Assembly: GCA_020353055.1 (NCBI GenBank)
Contig: CP070686.1
Location: 2,266,809-2,312,944 of the forward strand
Source: Caldifarciminota bacterium
GTDB taxonomy: Bacteria; Hydrothermota; Tepidihabitantia; SM23-42
DNA length: 46,136 nucleotides
Direction: 5' to 3'
The stretch's first letter is position 1. Each line of letters starts with the position of its first letter. This document shows, piece after piece, positions 1 to 7,690 of the stretch. Both the position numbers and the translations under genes were made by a program. The notes under the pieces were generated by a model, which saw only the letters and a program-made list of their open reading frames with translations, was not told the DNA's origin and searched no databases.

Positions 1-1451
1 CAGGTAATGAGTACCATGCCAGAGCCGTCGTTGTGACAACAGGCACCTTCTTGAACGGATTGATGCATATCGGCATGCAGAGTTTTGATGGTGGCCGCAT
101 GGACGAAGCCAGTGCTTCCGAACTGAGTTACTCGTTGAAATCAATTGGTTTGTCTCTGGGGCGTCTAAAGACAGGTACTTCGCCGCGCGTAAAGGCTGCA
201 AGCGTTGATCTATCGCATCTGAGGATTCAAGAAGGTGATGATCCGCCCGTGCCTTTCTCTTTCCGCACTAAACGAGTTATTGAAAGACAATTGCCTTGCT
301 ATATTACCCATACGAACGCGGTTACGCACGGCATTATTGGTGATAACCTGGACAGATCGCCTCTTTTCTCCGGTAAGATAAAAGGTGTTGGTCCGCGTTA
401 TTGTCCTTCAATTGAAACGAAGGTTGAGCGTTTTGCCCAGCGAGATTCACACATCGTCTTCATTGAACCCGAAGGATTAGAATCTTCTGATTACTATCTG
501 AACGGATTATCCACTTCGCTGCCATATGATATTCAGGTAGAAATACTACACAGTATCAGAGGTTTAGAGAAATGTGAGATAGTAAAACCAGGTTACGCAG
601 TGGAGTACGATTTCGTTTATCCTGTGCAGTTGTACTCGACGCTTGAGTCAAAAAAAGTGAAGCATCTCTATTTCGCCGGACAGATTAACGGCACTTCAGG
701 CTACGAGGAGGCGGCTGCTCAAGGAATTATGGCCGGTATCAACGCCGTGCTGAAAATCCGCGACGAAGAGCCGTTTATTCTCCAGAGACACGAAGGGTAT
801 ATCGGCGTATTGATCGACGACCTGGTCACCAAGAACACGAAGGAACCGTACCGTATGTTCACGTCGCTGGCCGAGCACAGGTTAATTCTGAGGATCGATA
901 ATGCCGCAGACCGTCTCATGCATTACGGTGTGAAATTCGGGTTGGTCAAACCAGAGCAATACAAGTTCTACATTGACCAGAGGAACGAGATCGACAGAAT
1001 CATTACGCGATTGAAAGAGACGGTTGTGAAACCTGATGTGGCTAATCCCATTCTGGCGGGGAAGAATGAGAGAGGAATTCCTGAAGACCGGGGCGGTCAG
1101 AATCTTTTCCAGATACTCAAGCGTCCGCTGGTCCATTATGGCGAGATAGAGGCAATGAGTAATCTCGAGATTGCCCCGGATGTAGCACAACGAGTTGAGA
1201 TTGAGGTGAAGTACGAGGGATACATCAGGCGAGAACAAGAAGCAATTGGGAGGTTAAGGGAACACCAGCGGGAGACAATACCTCTGGACTTTGATTACAA
1301 TGAGATCTTCGGATTATCTAATGAAGCACGAACGAAACTGACTGCAGTGAAGCCTTCCAATCTTGATCAGGCATCAAGAATCCAGGGTATCAGTCCGTCT
1401 GACATATTGCTTCTTTTACTTCATCTGAAGAAACCAACTAAAAAATCATGA
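1..1451 (+). CDS. mnmG: tRNA uridine-5-carboxymethylaminomethyl modification enzyme MnmG (GidA), 5'-truncated
   Basis: With MnmE this FAD enzyme installs the (carboxymethyl)aminomethyl group on wobble U34 of certain tRNAs. The frame is open from position 3 (GNEYHARAVVVTTGTFLNG, a hallmark MnmG stretch), so the gene starts before the window. About 482 codons are present, and roughly 140-150 N-terminal residues with the FAD-binding GxGxxG are missing. Visible signatures are GPRYCPSIETKV, the EPYRMFTSLAEHRL region (usually SRAEYRL, so Ala-Glu-His here is a small variation) and the C-terminal helical domain ending in a SRIQGISPSDILLLL segment used for MnmE contact. Its TGA overlaps the next gene's ATG by 4 nt, which implies translational coupling to the M50 protease. 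mnmG near parAB is a common arrangement close to bacterial replication origins. Identity is secure. Confidence 0.97.
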   Translation, partial: GNEYHARAVVVTTGTFLNGLMHIGMQSFDGGRMDEASASELSYSLKSIGLSLGRLKTGTSPRVKAASVDLSHLRIQEGDDPPVPFSFRTKRVIERQLPCYITHTNAVTHGIIGDNLDRSPLFSGKIKGVGPRYCPSIETKVERFAQRDSHIVFIEPEGLESSDYYLNGLSTSLPYDIQVEILHSIRGLEKCEIVKPGYAVEYDFVYPVQLYSTLESKKVKHLYFAGQINGTSGYEEAAAQGIMAGINAVLKIRDEEPFILQRHEGYIGVLIDDLVTKNTKEPYRMFTSLAEHRLILRIDNAADRLMHYGVKFGLVKPEQYKFYIDQRNEIDRIITRLKETVVKPDVANPILAGKNERGIPEDRGGQNLFQILKRPLVHYGEIEAMSNLEIAPDVAQRVEIEVKYEGYIRREQEAIGRLREHQRETIPLDFDYNEIFGLSNEARTKLTAVKPSNLDQASRIQGISPSDILLLLLHLKKPTKKS

Positions 1452-2500
1452 TGAACGAACACGTAATTGATTTCTTGAGGACCAAGATGTCCATTGAAGA
1501 AGTCGAAGGATCTTCTTTGATGGGTAGGGTAGAAGGTAAAATATATCCGCCGATAGGACAGACAATCGACGAGATCAAAGATTATTTTTCGCATACTGAA
1601 TACACACCGCTATTCAGAGAGGAAAATGATCGGCACGTTATTCGATTCGGGATATATCGCAAACCTGACACGAGACCCAAATACTGGTTGAATATTCTGC
1701 TCTTCATCGCAACCATACTTTCGACCATACTCGCGGGGTCGCTCAACAGTGGCGGTAATCCTTTTTCTGATCCACATGATTTGATATTGGGTATCCCTTT
1801 TTCTCTGTCGATAATGGCGATACTAACGTGTCATGAATTAGGGCACTACTTCGTGTCGCGCCGCGAAGGCATGATGACTACATTGCCCTATTTCATTCCG
1901 ATGCCTCTTCATTTCATTGGTACCTTCGGCGCAATAATCAGAATGAAATCCATTGTGCCGTCCAGAAGATCACTCCTTCGCGTCGGTATGGCAGGGCCAA
2001 TTGCCGGGTTCCTGGTCGCATTGCCAATAAGTATCCTTGGTATTTATCTTTCTGAGATCAGGATCGCACCCGACGCGGAAGGCATCTTGAGATTGGGTGA
2101 TTCACTGTTATTCTGGATATTCGCCAAATTGATACATACCAACATTCCGCAAGGGCATGATCTGTTTCTCCATCCTGTAGCGTTTGCAGGATGGCTCGGT
2201 TTGTTCGTGACCTCGATGAATTTGATTCCTATAGGCCAGCTTGATGGCGGGCATGTGACCTTCAGTCTTTTTCTGAAGAAAAGGCGGTATCTATATATTC
2301 CGATCTTTGCCGCGATCATCGGGCTCGGCTTGCTCTGGCTCGGCTGGTTTATCTGGGCGCTAGTTGCTTCATTTATTGCCCGTCGTGATCCAGTAATTCA
2401 GGATACACTGACTCCATTGACTACAAGGCAAAAGATCTATGCGTTGATACCTTTCGTTATCTTGGTGTTGACTTTTGTGCCGCAGCCGTTTGTGATATAG
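1448..2500 (+). CDS. Site-2-protease-family (M50) membrane zinc metalloprotease
   Basis: Predicted intramembrane metalloprotease of the S2P/M50 family, 350 aa. The zinc site is visible as HELGH at residues 129-133 inside a hydrophobic segment. The second ligand motif is NLIPIGQLDGGH near 258-269 (family form NxxPxxxLDGG). Several hydrophobic segments surround them, and an N-terminal soluble stretch of about 80 residues precedes the first membrane segment. There is no PDZ domain, unlike RseP, and the layout is closer to the EGY/cyanobacterial type. It starts by ATGA overlap with mnmG. The first two codons are both ATG (1448 and 1451), so the start is ambiguous by one residue. The substrate is unknown. 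It may act in regulated proteolysis, and other membrane proteases (PrsW, rhomboid) are encoded in the same window. Confidence 0.9.
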   Translation: MMNEHVIDFLRTKMSIEEVEGSSLMGRVEGKIYPPIGQTIDEIKDYFSHTEYTPLFREENDRHVIRFGIYRKPDTRPKYWLNILLFIATILSTILAGSLNSGGNPFSDPHDLILGIPFSLSIMAILTCHELGHYFVSRREGMMTTLPYFIPMPLHFIGTFGAIIRMKSIVPSRRSLLRVGMAGPIAGFLVALPISILGIYLSEIRIAPDAEGILRLGDSLLFWIFAKLIHTNIPQGHDLFLHPVAFAGWLGLFVTSMNLIPIGQLDGGHVTFSLFLKKRRYLYIPIFAAIIGLGLLWLGWFIWALVASFIARRDPVIQDTLTPLTTRQKIYALIPFVILVLTFVPQPFVI

Positions 2501-2510
2501 GGTTCTGGCC

Positions 2511-2669
2511 CTATTCTTTCATTCTTGTTTCAAAATACGAGCCGATAAGATACCCGAGCGTAACTAAAAACATGATCATTATTGTACGGAGGAAACCTAC
2601 CGTGGCAAAAAATATACCTACTATCCCGGCTGCGATTGCACCCAGGATGGCCTTGTTCATTTTTATCAT
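2511..2669 (-). CDS. Small DUF2273-like membrane protein, 52 aa
   Basis: A 52-residue ORF on the minus strand, short enough to be missed by simple ORF calling. It starts MIKMNKAILGAIAAGIVG and has two hydrophobic stretches separated by a short polar turn containing Arg (TVGFLRTIMIMF). It ends with a charged tail (ETRMKE). The pattern, with glycines in the first helix, F-L-R-T between helices and GYLIGSYF in the second, resembles the small DUF2273 integral membrane family. The resemblance is from memory. Support for expression comes from a consensus-quality promoter (TTGACA at 2702-2697, TATTAT at 2680-2675) whose -10 ends 5 nt before the ATG, so the mRNA would be leaderless. A second in-frame ATG lies at 2660. 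It converges with the M50 gene, whose stop is 10 nt away. Function unknown. Confidence 0.7.
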   Translation of the reverse strand: MIKMNKAILGAIAAGIVGIFFATVGFLRTIMIMFLVTLGYLIGSYFETRMKE

Positions 2670-2674
2670 GGTCT

Positions 2675-2702
2675 ATAATACAGAATTCTTTCTGGCTGTC
2701 AA
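2675..2702 (-). promoter_or_regulatory. Sigma70-type promoter for the DUF2273-like gene (leaderless)
   Basis: -35 TTGACA (2702-2697), 16-nt spacer, -10 TATTAT (2680-2675). The ATG begins 5 nt downstream, which places the expected transcription start at or next to the start codon. Confidence 0.7.
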
Positions 2703-2736
2703 GAGTAAAACGCTGAATGTCAAATGATAAAGCGCA

Positions 2737-3444
2737 TCACGGTTGTTTACCGATATCAATGCCTTCGTTTTGGGCTGTTCTTAATCGGCTGTCGATCTCT
2801 GCCTTTCTTAATTGCGTTCTTATCCACAGGAATAGGGCGACGAGTAATAGGATGACGAATGAGGAAAACGAACTCCTCGTCAGTAATAGAAAATCGTAAA
2901 GGCCGTGACAGAGTATCGCATAAATGATTCCACGCATCATTAATTCAGATTCCCTCGCACGATTGAATTTTGCCCGGCCGATATAGTAACCCATCAGAGC
3001 ACCGAAGCAGGCATGGCCCGGTACCGTGAGAAAAGCTCGGGCGACGCCTGTTGAGAGCCCGAGAGGAATTACATACAGGACATTTTCGAGCGTGGCAAAA
3101 CCCAGTGACGCAGAAACCGTATACACAATGCCATCCATCACTTCGTTGAATTCCAGAGAACGATAGATCCATCTCCGCACGGCCAGGAACTTGAGAATTT
3201 CTTCAGCCGGTGCAATAACGAAGAAGGAAATGACAACGATATAAAGCAGACCTCCGGTAATTCTGCCGACAAGATTCATTAGCAATATTTCAGCGAGTGC
3301 TGCCGGTATGACCATCAAGGCGCCGATAGCGAATATCTTGAGGATCTTCCGTTTTGGCTCTGGTTCATACTTGTCGCGGTGATTGAAATACCATATCAAG
3401 AACAAACCCGGTGCCAGCGCAATGAGAAGGGATATAACAAACAT
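2737..3444 (-). CDS. prsW: PrsW-family intramembrane metalloprotease
   Basis: 235-aa multi-spanning membrane protein of the PrsW (M82) family. In Bacillus PrsW makes the first cut in anti-sigma factor RsiW, and the substrate here is unknown. Family motifs visible are EEILK at 81-85 in a membrane segment, DGIVYTVSASLGFATLEN around 104-121, PGHACFG with His144, and HGLYDF near 180. The N-terminal segment (residues 1-20) is hydrophobic and followed by an HRDKYEPEP linker typical of the family. The C-terminal 30 residues are polar. The start at 3444 is supported by a promoter whose -10 ends 6 nt upstream. It is divergent from tsaD, and both promoters fit into 119 bp. Confidence 0.9.
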   Translation of the reverse strand: MFVISLLIALAPGLFLIWYFNHRDKYEPEPKRKILKIFAIGALMVIPAALAEILLMNLVGRITGGLLYIVVISFFVIAPAEEILKFLAVRRWIYRSLEFNEVMDGIVYTVSASLGFATLENVLYVIPLGLSTGVARAFLTVPGHACFGALMGYYIGRAKFNRARESELMMRGIIYAILCHGLYDFLLLTRSSFSSFVILLLVALFLWIRTQLRKAEIDSRLRTAQNEGIDIGKQP

Positions 3445-3450
3445 TGACTA

Positions 3451-3478
3451 ACGATAGCCAAATAATTGTTGTAGTCAA
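3451..3478 (-). promoter_or_regulatory. Promoter for prsW (leaderless)
   Basis: -35 TTGACT (3478-3473), 16-nt spacer, -10 TATCGT (3456-3451), then 6 nt to the ATG at 3444. The -10 is weaker than the others in the window. Confidence 0.5.
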
Positions 3479-3530
3479 CTGCCCAAGATAATCACTACGC
3501 TGTAGCCAGATTTCTTCTTCGAGTAAAACC

Positions 3531-3558
3531 TTGATTTTTTGTGTTCTTTTGCTACAAT
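3531..3558 (+). promoter_or_regulatory. Promoter for tsaD (leaderless)
   Basis: -35 TTGATT (3531-3536), 16-nt spacer, -10 TACAAT (3553-3558), then 5 nt to the ATG at 3564. It decides the tsaD start: the longer reading from 3531 would begin inside the -35 box. Confidence 0.65.
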
Positions 3559-3563
3559 CTGCA

Positions 3564-4559
3564 ATGATTACGCTCGGCATCGAAACTTCTTGTGATGAGA
3601 CATCGGTCGCAGTGCTTCAAGATGAATATGTGTTGGCGAATATTGTTTCGTCACAAATTGCCCATACCAAATTCGGCGGTGTTGTTCCTGAGATAGCAGC
3701 CAGAAATCATATTCGAGTAATTATTCCACTAACGACGACTGCGCTTGACGTCGCCGGAAAGCAAATGGCTGACCTCGATTTGATCACAGTAACACGCGGT
3801 CCCGGACTCATCGGTGCGCTGCTGGTTGGACTTTCATTTGCTAAATCTCTGGCGATATCGCTCGACAAGCCTTTTATCGGCGTCAATCATCTGGAAGGAC
3901 ACATCTATTCGCTGCAATTGGCGGACGCACGTCCTCGCTGTCCTTATCTGGTATTAATCGTCTCGGGAGGGCATACCGAGATCGTTCTGGTGGACAAACC
4001 GTTCAGTTATAAAACGCTGGGTCGGACGCTCGACGATGCGTGCGGTGAAGCATTTGACAAGGTCGCAAAGGTCATGGGCTTGCCGTACCCGGGCGGACCT
4101 TATATTGAGAAACGGGCAAAGAAAGGGGAGATTGGAAAAGTCGATCTTCCCGTTCCTCATCCGGATGGATTGACTTTCAGTTATGCAGGACTGAAAACAG
4201 CCGTTCTATACTATACGAGGGATAATCCTGATTATAACATAGATGATGTGGCAGCAAACTTCCAGGAGGCGGCACTGGAACATTTGACTCAGGTTGCGGA
4301 GAGGGCTCTACGTGAGACACGAACCAGACATTTGGGCCTGGTCGGCGGCGTCACCGTTAATTCCAGATTGCGTGAAAAATTCCAGCTGCTGGCGAAAAAG
4401 GTAGGTGCTTCACTCCACGTCGCACCGCCGCAATACTGCACTGACAATGGTGCGATGATCGCACGTGCCGGCATGGAACGGTTCAAGCGATTTGGGCCGT
4501 CAGATCTGTCAGTCGACGTCGTTGCAAGGGAACGACTGGAAGAACTACCGCACGTATAG
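3564..4559 (+). CDS. tsaD: tRNA N6-adenosine threonylcarbamoyltransferase TsaD
   Basis: Transfers the threonylcarbamoyl group to A37 of ANN-decoding tRNAs, working with TsaB, TsaC and TsaE in the cytoplasm. The protein is 331 aa, normal for bacterial TsaD. It begins MITLGIETSCDETSVAV, the ASKHA-fold phosphate-binding start. The metal-binding pair lies in NHLEGH (His109 and His113), followed by ILIVSGGHTEI-type residues, GRTLDDACGEAFDKVAK and a late CTDNGAMIARAG motif that carries the third ligand. I place the start at 3564 because the -10 box of its promoter ends 5 nt upstream and the family begins with this Met. No partner Tsa gene is in the window. It converges with guaAB across a repeat-rich gap. 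Confidence 0.97.
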   Translation: MITLGIETSCDETSVAVLQDEYVLANIVSSQIAHTKFGGVVPEIAARNHIRVIIPLTTTALDVAGKQMADLDLITVTRGPGLIGALLVGLSFAKSLAISLDKPFIGVNHLEGHIYSLQLADARPRCPYLVLIVSGGHTEIVLVDKPFSYKTLGRTLDDACGEAFDKVAKVMGLPYPGGPYIEKRAKKGEIGKVDLPVPHPDGLTFSYAGLKTAVLYYTRDNPDYNIDDVAANFQEAALEHLTQVAERALRETRTRHLGLVGGVTVNSRLREKFQLLAKKVGASLHVAPPQYCTDNGAMIARAGMERFKRFGPSDLSVDVVARERLEELPHV

Positions 4560-4728
4560 CTGAGAAAACGGAGCCTCGGTGCGACGGAGAAAAACAGAAA
4601 TAGAGAAGGTAAGAGGTTAATAGGATAAGAGGTTGAGAAAAACAACGGTATGGGACCTACGGTCGGTTTAGGCGCTTCGCGCGGTGGGCTTCTCGATAAG
4701 CTCGAAGAATAAACAAATTTACAACACT
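4560..4728. other. Intergenic stretch between convergent tsaD and GMP synthetase genes
   Basis: No gene found. It contains purine-rich sequence with repeated AGAGGTT/AGGTAAGAGG units around 4605-4640. A short GC-rich inverted repeat (GCGC TTC GCGC, 4672-4682) and a TCGA-containing imperfect inverted repeat (about 4691-4708) follow. Neither has a U-tract, so I do not call a terminator. It leads into the composite repeat at 4729. Confidence 0.5.
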
Positions 4729-4833
4729 AACGGGACTAACGAAAGTAACGAACTGAACGATATTAACGGGATTAACGCAATTAGCGGTAATAACGTCTTC
4801 TGTTAAATTCGAAATTCGATATTCGCAATTCCG
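4729..4833. repeat. Composite intergenic repeat, copy 1: 9-nt-phased AACG array plus ATTCGAAATTCG tract
   Basis: AACG occurs at 4729, 4738, 4747, 4756, 4765, 4774 and 4792, with the variant AGCG at 4783. That is eight consecutive units at exactly 9 nt, most preceded by T. The array runs in the same 9-nt phase into TGTTAA (4801-4806), then ATTCGAAATTCGATATTCGC, ending at the stop codon of the minus-strand GMP synthetase gene. Copy 2 lies at 38373-38432. Function unknown; candidates are a mobile minisatellite-like element, a 3'-end RNA element or a protein-binding iteron array. Confidence 0.8.
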
Positions 4834-4834
4834 C

Positions 4835-5770
4835 TTATATGTACTCTATCGTACTCGGTGGTTTGGGTGAGATATCGTACAACACCTTTGTAACTTCCGG
4901 TATTTGCGTCGTTATCTTCTTCTGTATCTTTTCCAGAACAGCATAGGGTACGCGGGTTGGTGATGCGGTCATGGCATTCTTCGACTGTACGCTGCGTACG
5001 ACAATGATATTTCCGAACGCTCTCTTACCTTTTCGTATGCCGGTCGCCCGGTCGTTCAGCAGAACCGCGAATGTCTGAAAAGCGTTGATGTTTCTCATCT
5101 CGCGCTCGACGATCGCGGTGGCCCTGCGTAATAACCTTACTTTTGCAGGAGTTACTTCGCCCACGACTCTCGTTGCCAGACCGGGGCCAGGGAACGGCAT
5201 CCTTTGATGGATCGATGATGGCAGCCTGAGTGCTTTTCCGATCTTACGTACATCAGGTTTGTAGAGTTCAACGAGGGGTTCGACAACATTAAGCCCGTAC
5301 CGCTTTGGATTTATCCCGATCTGGGCGAGCACGTTATGTTGTGACTTTATTTTGCCCTTTGTTTCAATAACATCGGCTGCGATCGTACCCTGTATGAGAT
5401 ATTTTGCCTTATACTTACGTACTGCCTTGCCCAAGGTTTTATAAAAAGTGTCGCGGAAAGCCTTGCGCATTTCCTCCGGATCTTCTTTTCCTTTGAGCGC
5501 CCTGAAAAAATCATCGGCAGCGCGCACGAGCACTGTCCGTATGCCCCGAGCGCGCAGCAGCGACGTCACTTTTTGAGGCTCACCTTCCCGCATGAGACCG
5601 TCATCGATGAACACTGCAATGAGATTTCTGCCTAAAGCACGATGCGCCAGGAAGGCACAGACCATTGAATCGACGCCGCCACTCGTCGCACAGAGTGCCG
5701 TATCATGTCCGACCTGAGTGCGAATTTCATTCGCCTTTTCGTCCACGAATTTTTTCGCAATGAATGCCAT
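4835..5770 (-). CDS. guaAB: GMP synthase [glutamine-hydrolysing] PP-loop ATP pyrophosphatase subunit (split GuaA, subunit B)
   Basis: Amidates XMP to GMP using ATP, with ammonia from a separate glutaminase. Only the ATP-pyrophosphatase and C-terminal dimerisation domains are present (311 aa). The PP-loop SGGVDS sits at residues 30-35, followed by FIDDGLMREGE, a QGTIAADVIET segment and the C-terminal RMPFPGPGLATRVVGEVT and PPSTIEYI ends that bind XMP. The usual bacterial GuaA is a roughly 510-aa fusion with an N-terminal glutaminase. Separate subunits are typical of archaea and some bacteria. No glutaminase is nearby. I start at 5770, 4 nt after AGGAGG, rather than at an upstream in-frame start at 5791. 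The gene has its own leadered promoter and no visible partner downstream. Confidence 0.94.
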   Translation of the reverse strand: MAFIAKKFVDEKANEIRTQVGHDTALCATSGGVDSMVCAFLAHRALGRNLIAVFIDDGLMREGEPQKVTSLLRARGIRTVLVRAADDFFRALKGKEDPEEMRKAFRDTFYKTLGKAVRKYKAKYLIQGTIAADVIETKGKIKSQHNVLAQIGINPKRYGLNVVEPLVELYKPDVRKIGKALRLPSSIHQRMPFPGPGLATRVVGEVTPAKVRLLRRATAIVEREMRNINAFQTFAVLLNDRATGIRKGKRAFGNIIVVRSVQSKNAMTASPTRVPYAVLEKIQKKITTQIPEVTKVLYDISPKPPSTIEYI

Positions 5771-5789
5771 CGAACCTCCTTTGTATATC

Positions 5790-5817
5790 ATATTACATGT
5801 GCGGAGAGCGATGTCAA
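5790..5817 (-). promoter_or_regulatory. Promoter for guaAB (leadered)
   Basis: -35 TTGACA (5817-5812), 16-nt spacer, -10 TAATAT (5795-5790), then about 19 nt carrying AGGAGG 4 nt before the ATG at 5770. This one has a short Shine-Dalgarno leader, unlike its divergent neighbour parA. Confidence 0.7.
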
Positions 5818-5832
5818 CGACCTATCGTAACC

Positions 5833-5866
5833 AAATTCTGAACTCGAAGTACGAAATTCGATTCGG
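5833..5866. repeat. Partial dispersed repeat, CGAAATTCG tract
   Basis: The stretch contains AACTCGAAG followed by ACGAAATTCGATTCGG, resembling the TTCG-rich half of the composite repeats at 4807-4833 and 38409-38432, without the AACG array. It lies between the divergent guaAB and parA promoters. Confidence 0.4.
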
Positions 5867-5921
5867 CAAATACTCAAACCCCTGACTAGATCCCGGTTGG
5901 CGGTTGGAGGCGAGCGACAGG

Positions 5922-5949
5922 TTGACTTTTCGATTTTTTTAAATACAAT
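5922..5949 (+). promoter_or_regulatory. Promoter for parAB (leaderless)
   Basis: -35 TTGACT (5922-5927), 16-nt spacer, -10 TACAAT (5944-5949), then 7 nt to the parA ATG at 5957. Confidence 0.7.
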
Positions 5950-5956
5950 AGGCAAA

Positions 5957-6715
5957 ATGAAGAAGATTGCGATCTGCAATCAGAAGGGCGGTGTCGGCAA
6001 GACTGCGACCGCCGTGAACATAACGGCCGGGCTTTCGCTGGCCGAAAAGAACGTTCTGCTAATCGATATTGATCCTCAGGCCAATTCAACGAGTGGTTTA
6101 GGGATCGATTACAAAACCTTGGACAAGTCGATATACGATTGTCTTTACGAACCGAGTCTGGTCAGGGGGATCACCTTAAAGACAAAGTGGCCTCGGGTAT
6201 CGGTTCTTCCTTCGACCACCGACCTGGCCGGTGCCGAGATCGAACTCGTTGACGAAGCTGATCGTGAAGAGAAGTTAAAAAAGGTTCTTTCACTAATCGG
6301 TTTCGAATATGATTTTGGCATCATAGACTGCCCACCGTCGCTCGGTCTTCTTACGGTGAACGCATTAGTTGCCTGCGATAGTGTGATCATTCCGATCCAA
6401 TGTGAGTATTATGCTTTAGAAGGACTGGAGAAATTGTTGAAGACACTGAAAGCGATAAAGAACGATCTGAACAAGAACCTTGTTATCGAGGGTATCCTTC
6501 TGACGATGTATGACGCAAGATTGAACCTGGCAAAAGATGTCGTTGAGGATATCCAAACGCATTTCCCTGATGTTGTGTTCAAGACCGTGATCCCACGCTC
6601 GGTCAGGGTTGCCGAATCGCCTTCGCATGGAAAGTCAGCAATACACTACAATATCATTTCTGCCGGTGCTCAGGCTTATTTGAGTTTAACGAGGGAGCTT
6701 CTAAATCATGCGTAG
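5957..6715 (+). CDS. parA: Chromosome-partitioning ATPase ParA (Soj)
   Basis: Deviant Walker-type ATPase that binds nucleoid DNA as an ATP dimer and moves ParB-parS complexes to segregate origins. The protein is 252 aa, typical of chromosomal Soj-type ParA without an N-terminal HTH. It opens MKKIAICNQKGGVGKTATAV, with the deviant Walker A at about 10-17. LLIDIDPQANSTSGLG (switch/A') and GIIDCPPSLGLLTVNAL (Walker B) follow. The start at 5957 is fixed by the promoter 7 nt upstream and by family alignment; a longer frame from 5897 would cover the promoter. It overlaps parB by 8 nt. Genomic context with mnmG fits a location near the replication origin. Confidence 0.96.
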   Translation: MKKIAICNQKGGVGKTATAVNITAGLSLAEKNVLLIDIDPQANSTSGLGIDYKTLDKSIYDCLYEPSLVRGITLKTKWPRVSVLPSTTDLAGAEIELVDEADREEKLKKVLSLIGFEYDFGIIDCPPSLGLLTVNALVACDSVIIPIQCEYYALEGLEKLLKTLKAIKNDLNKNLVIEGILLTMYDARLNLAKDVVEDIQTHFPDVVFKTVIPRSVRVAESPSHGKSAIHYNIISAGAQAYLSLTRELLNHA

Positions 6716-7556
6716 ACGAGCGTTAGGCAAGGGCCTTGAGTCGCTCATTCCGACCAAGGAGAAGGAAGTCTTCCAGGAAGGTTATCGCATGATCCCGATC
6801 AATGCAATCAAGAGGAATCCATATCAGCCGAGGGCTCCGATTGACGAATCCGAAATCAGAGATCTGGTCGCATCAATAAAGGAAAAAGGGGTCATCGAAC
6901 CGATTATTGTGAAGCGCAGTGGCGATGGGTTTATACTGGCAGCAGGTGAAAGGCGTTTGAAGGCAGCAAGAACCGCGGGGCTGAAGGAAATCCCGGCTTT
7001 GATCAGAGATTTGAGTGACCAGGAATTACTGGAGATTGGACTCATCGAGAATTTACAGCGGAGGGATTTGAATCCAGTAGAGGAAGCCCAGGCATACGAG
7101 CAACTTGCCAGCAAATTCCAAATGACGCATGATCGCATAGCCCAGTTGGTGGGGAAGGACCGTTCGACCGTAACGAATGCTCTGAGGCTTTTGGCTCTTC
7201 CCAGGCGAGTCGTGGAATATTTACGGACAGGGAAGATGAATGCTGGTCACGCGCGTGCTCTCCTTTCGCTCGATGACGAGATGCAAATAATTCACATCGC
7301 TGAGCGTATCGTCAGAGAGGATCTATCGGTCCGCCAGGCCGAGGCAATTGTCAGAAAACTAGGACGAAAGCCACGCATAACATTGGCCAAGACCAAAGAG
7401 CCGAATATTGTGATGCTGGAAGAGGAACTTTCCAAGTTACTAAGCACTAAAGTCAGCATTGAGTGGAAAAGAAATCGAGGTTCGATAGTCATACACTGTC
7501 CAAGTGTCAATGATTTCAATCGCATCTACGAGTACTTGAAGAAGAGTAAGAAGTAG
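6708..7556 (+). CDS. parB: Chromosome-partitioning protein ParB (Spo0J)
   Basis: CTP-dependent DNA clamp that loads at parS and spreads on DNA; partner of ParA. 282 aa. The N-terminal RRALGKGLESLIP is the usual ParA-contacting start. The ParB/sulfiredoxin domain contains GERR at 80-83 (nucleotide-binding motif) and ENLQR at 114-118. A helix-turn-helix follows (DRIAQLVGKDRSTVTNALRL, about 142-161), then a C-terminal dimerisation domain (about 220-282). It overlaps parA by 8 nt, so the two are probably translated together. I found no canonical parS (TGTTTCACGTGAAACA) by eye in the window. A near-miss palindrome at 8894-8913 is discussed separately. Confidence 0.96.
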   Translation: MRRRALGKGLESLIPTKEKEVFQEGYRMIPINAIKRNPYQPRAPIDESEIRDLVASIKEKGVIEPIIVKRSGDGFILAAGERRLKAARTAGLKEIPALIRDLSDQELLEIGLIENLQRRDLNPVEEAQAYEQLASKFQMTHDRIAQLVGKDRSTVTNALRLLALPRRVVEYLRTGKMNAGHARALLSLDDEMQIIHIAERIVREDLSVRQAEAIVRKLGRKPRITLAKTKEPNIVMLEEELSKLLSTKVSIEWKRNRGSIVIHCPSVNDFNRIYEYLKKSKK

Positions 7557-7598
7557 ATTTTTTTACCCGCTATTCAACGAGTCCATTGCTTTGTTACC

Positions 7599-7621
7599 CC
7601 TATCGGTGTCTTGCTGATAGG
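7599..7621. other. Imperfect inverted repeat between parB and the Roadblock gene
   Basis: CCTATC (7599-7604) and GATAGG (7616-7621) flank an 11-nt loop in which G:U and G:C pairs could extend the stem. No U-tract follows on either strand, so it is not a convincing terminator. It may be an RNA structure at the parB 3' end or a protein site ahead of the next promoter. Confidence 0.35.
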
Positions 7622-7653
7622 CTGCCTGTTGAAGTCCTTGTTGCTTACAGGTA

Positions 7654-7682
7654 TTGACTTGACAACAATTCTTAGTTATAAT
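7654..7682 (+). promoter_or_regulatory. Promoter for the Roadblock / tandem-DnaA-like operon (leaderless)
   Basis: -35 TTGACT (7654-7659), 17-nt spacer, -10 TATAAT (7677-7682), then 8 nt to the ATG at 7691. It separates this operon from parAB. Confidence 0.7.
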
Positions 7683-7690
7683 TTTTAGAA

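Noticed and set aside
2820-2828. Perfect E. coli-type DnaA box TTATCCACA
   Set aside because: Single copy inside the prsW coding sequence; one such 9-mer in 46 kb on two strands is unsurprising, and no cluster was seen.
4729-4833. CRISPR array
   Set aside because: The repeat unit is 9 nt with 5-nt variable parts, far too short for CRISPR, and no cas genes are present.
7599-7621. Rho-independent terminator after parB
   Set aside because: Inverted repeat lacks a U-tract; the T-run at 7559-7564 precedes it rather than follows it.
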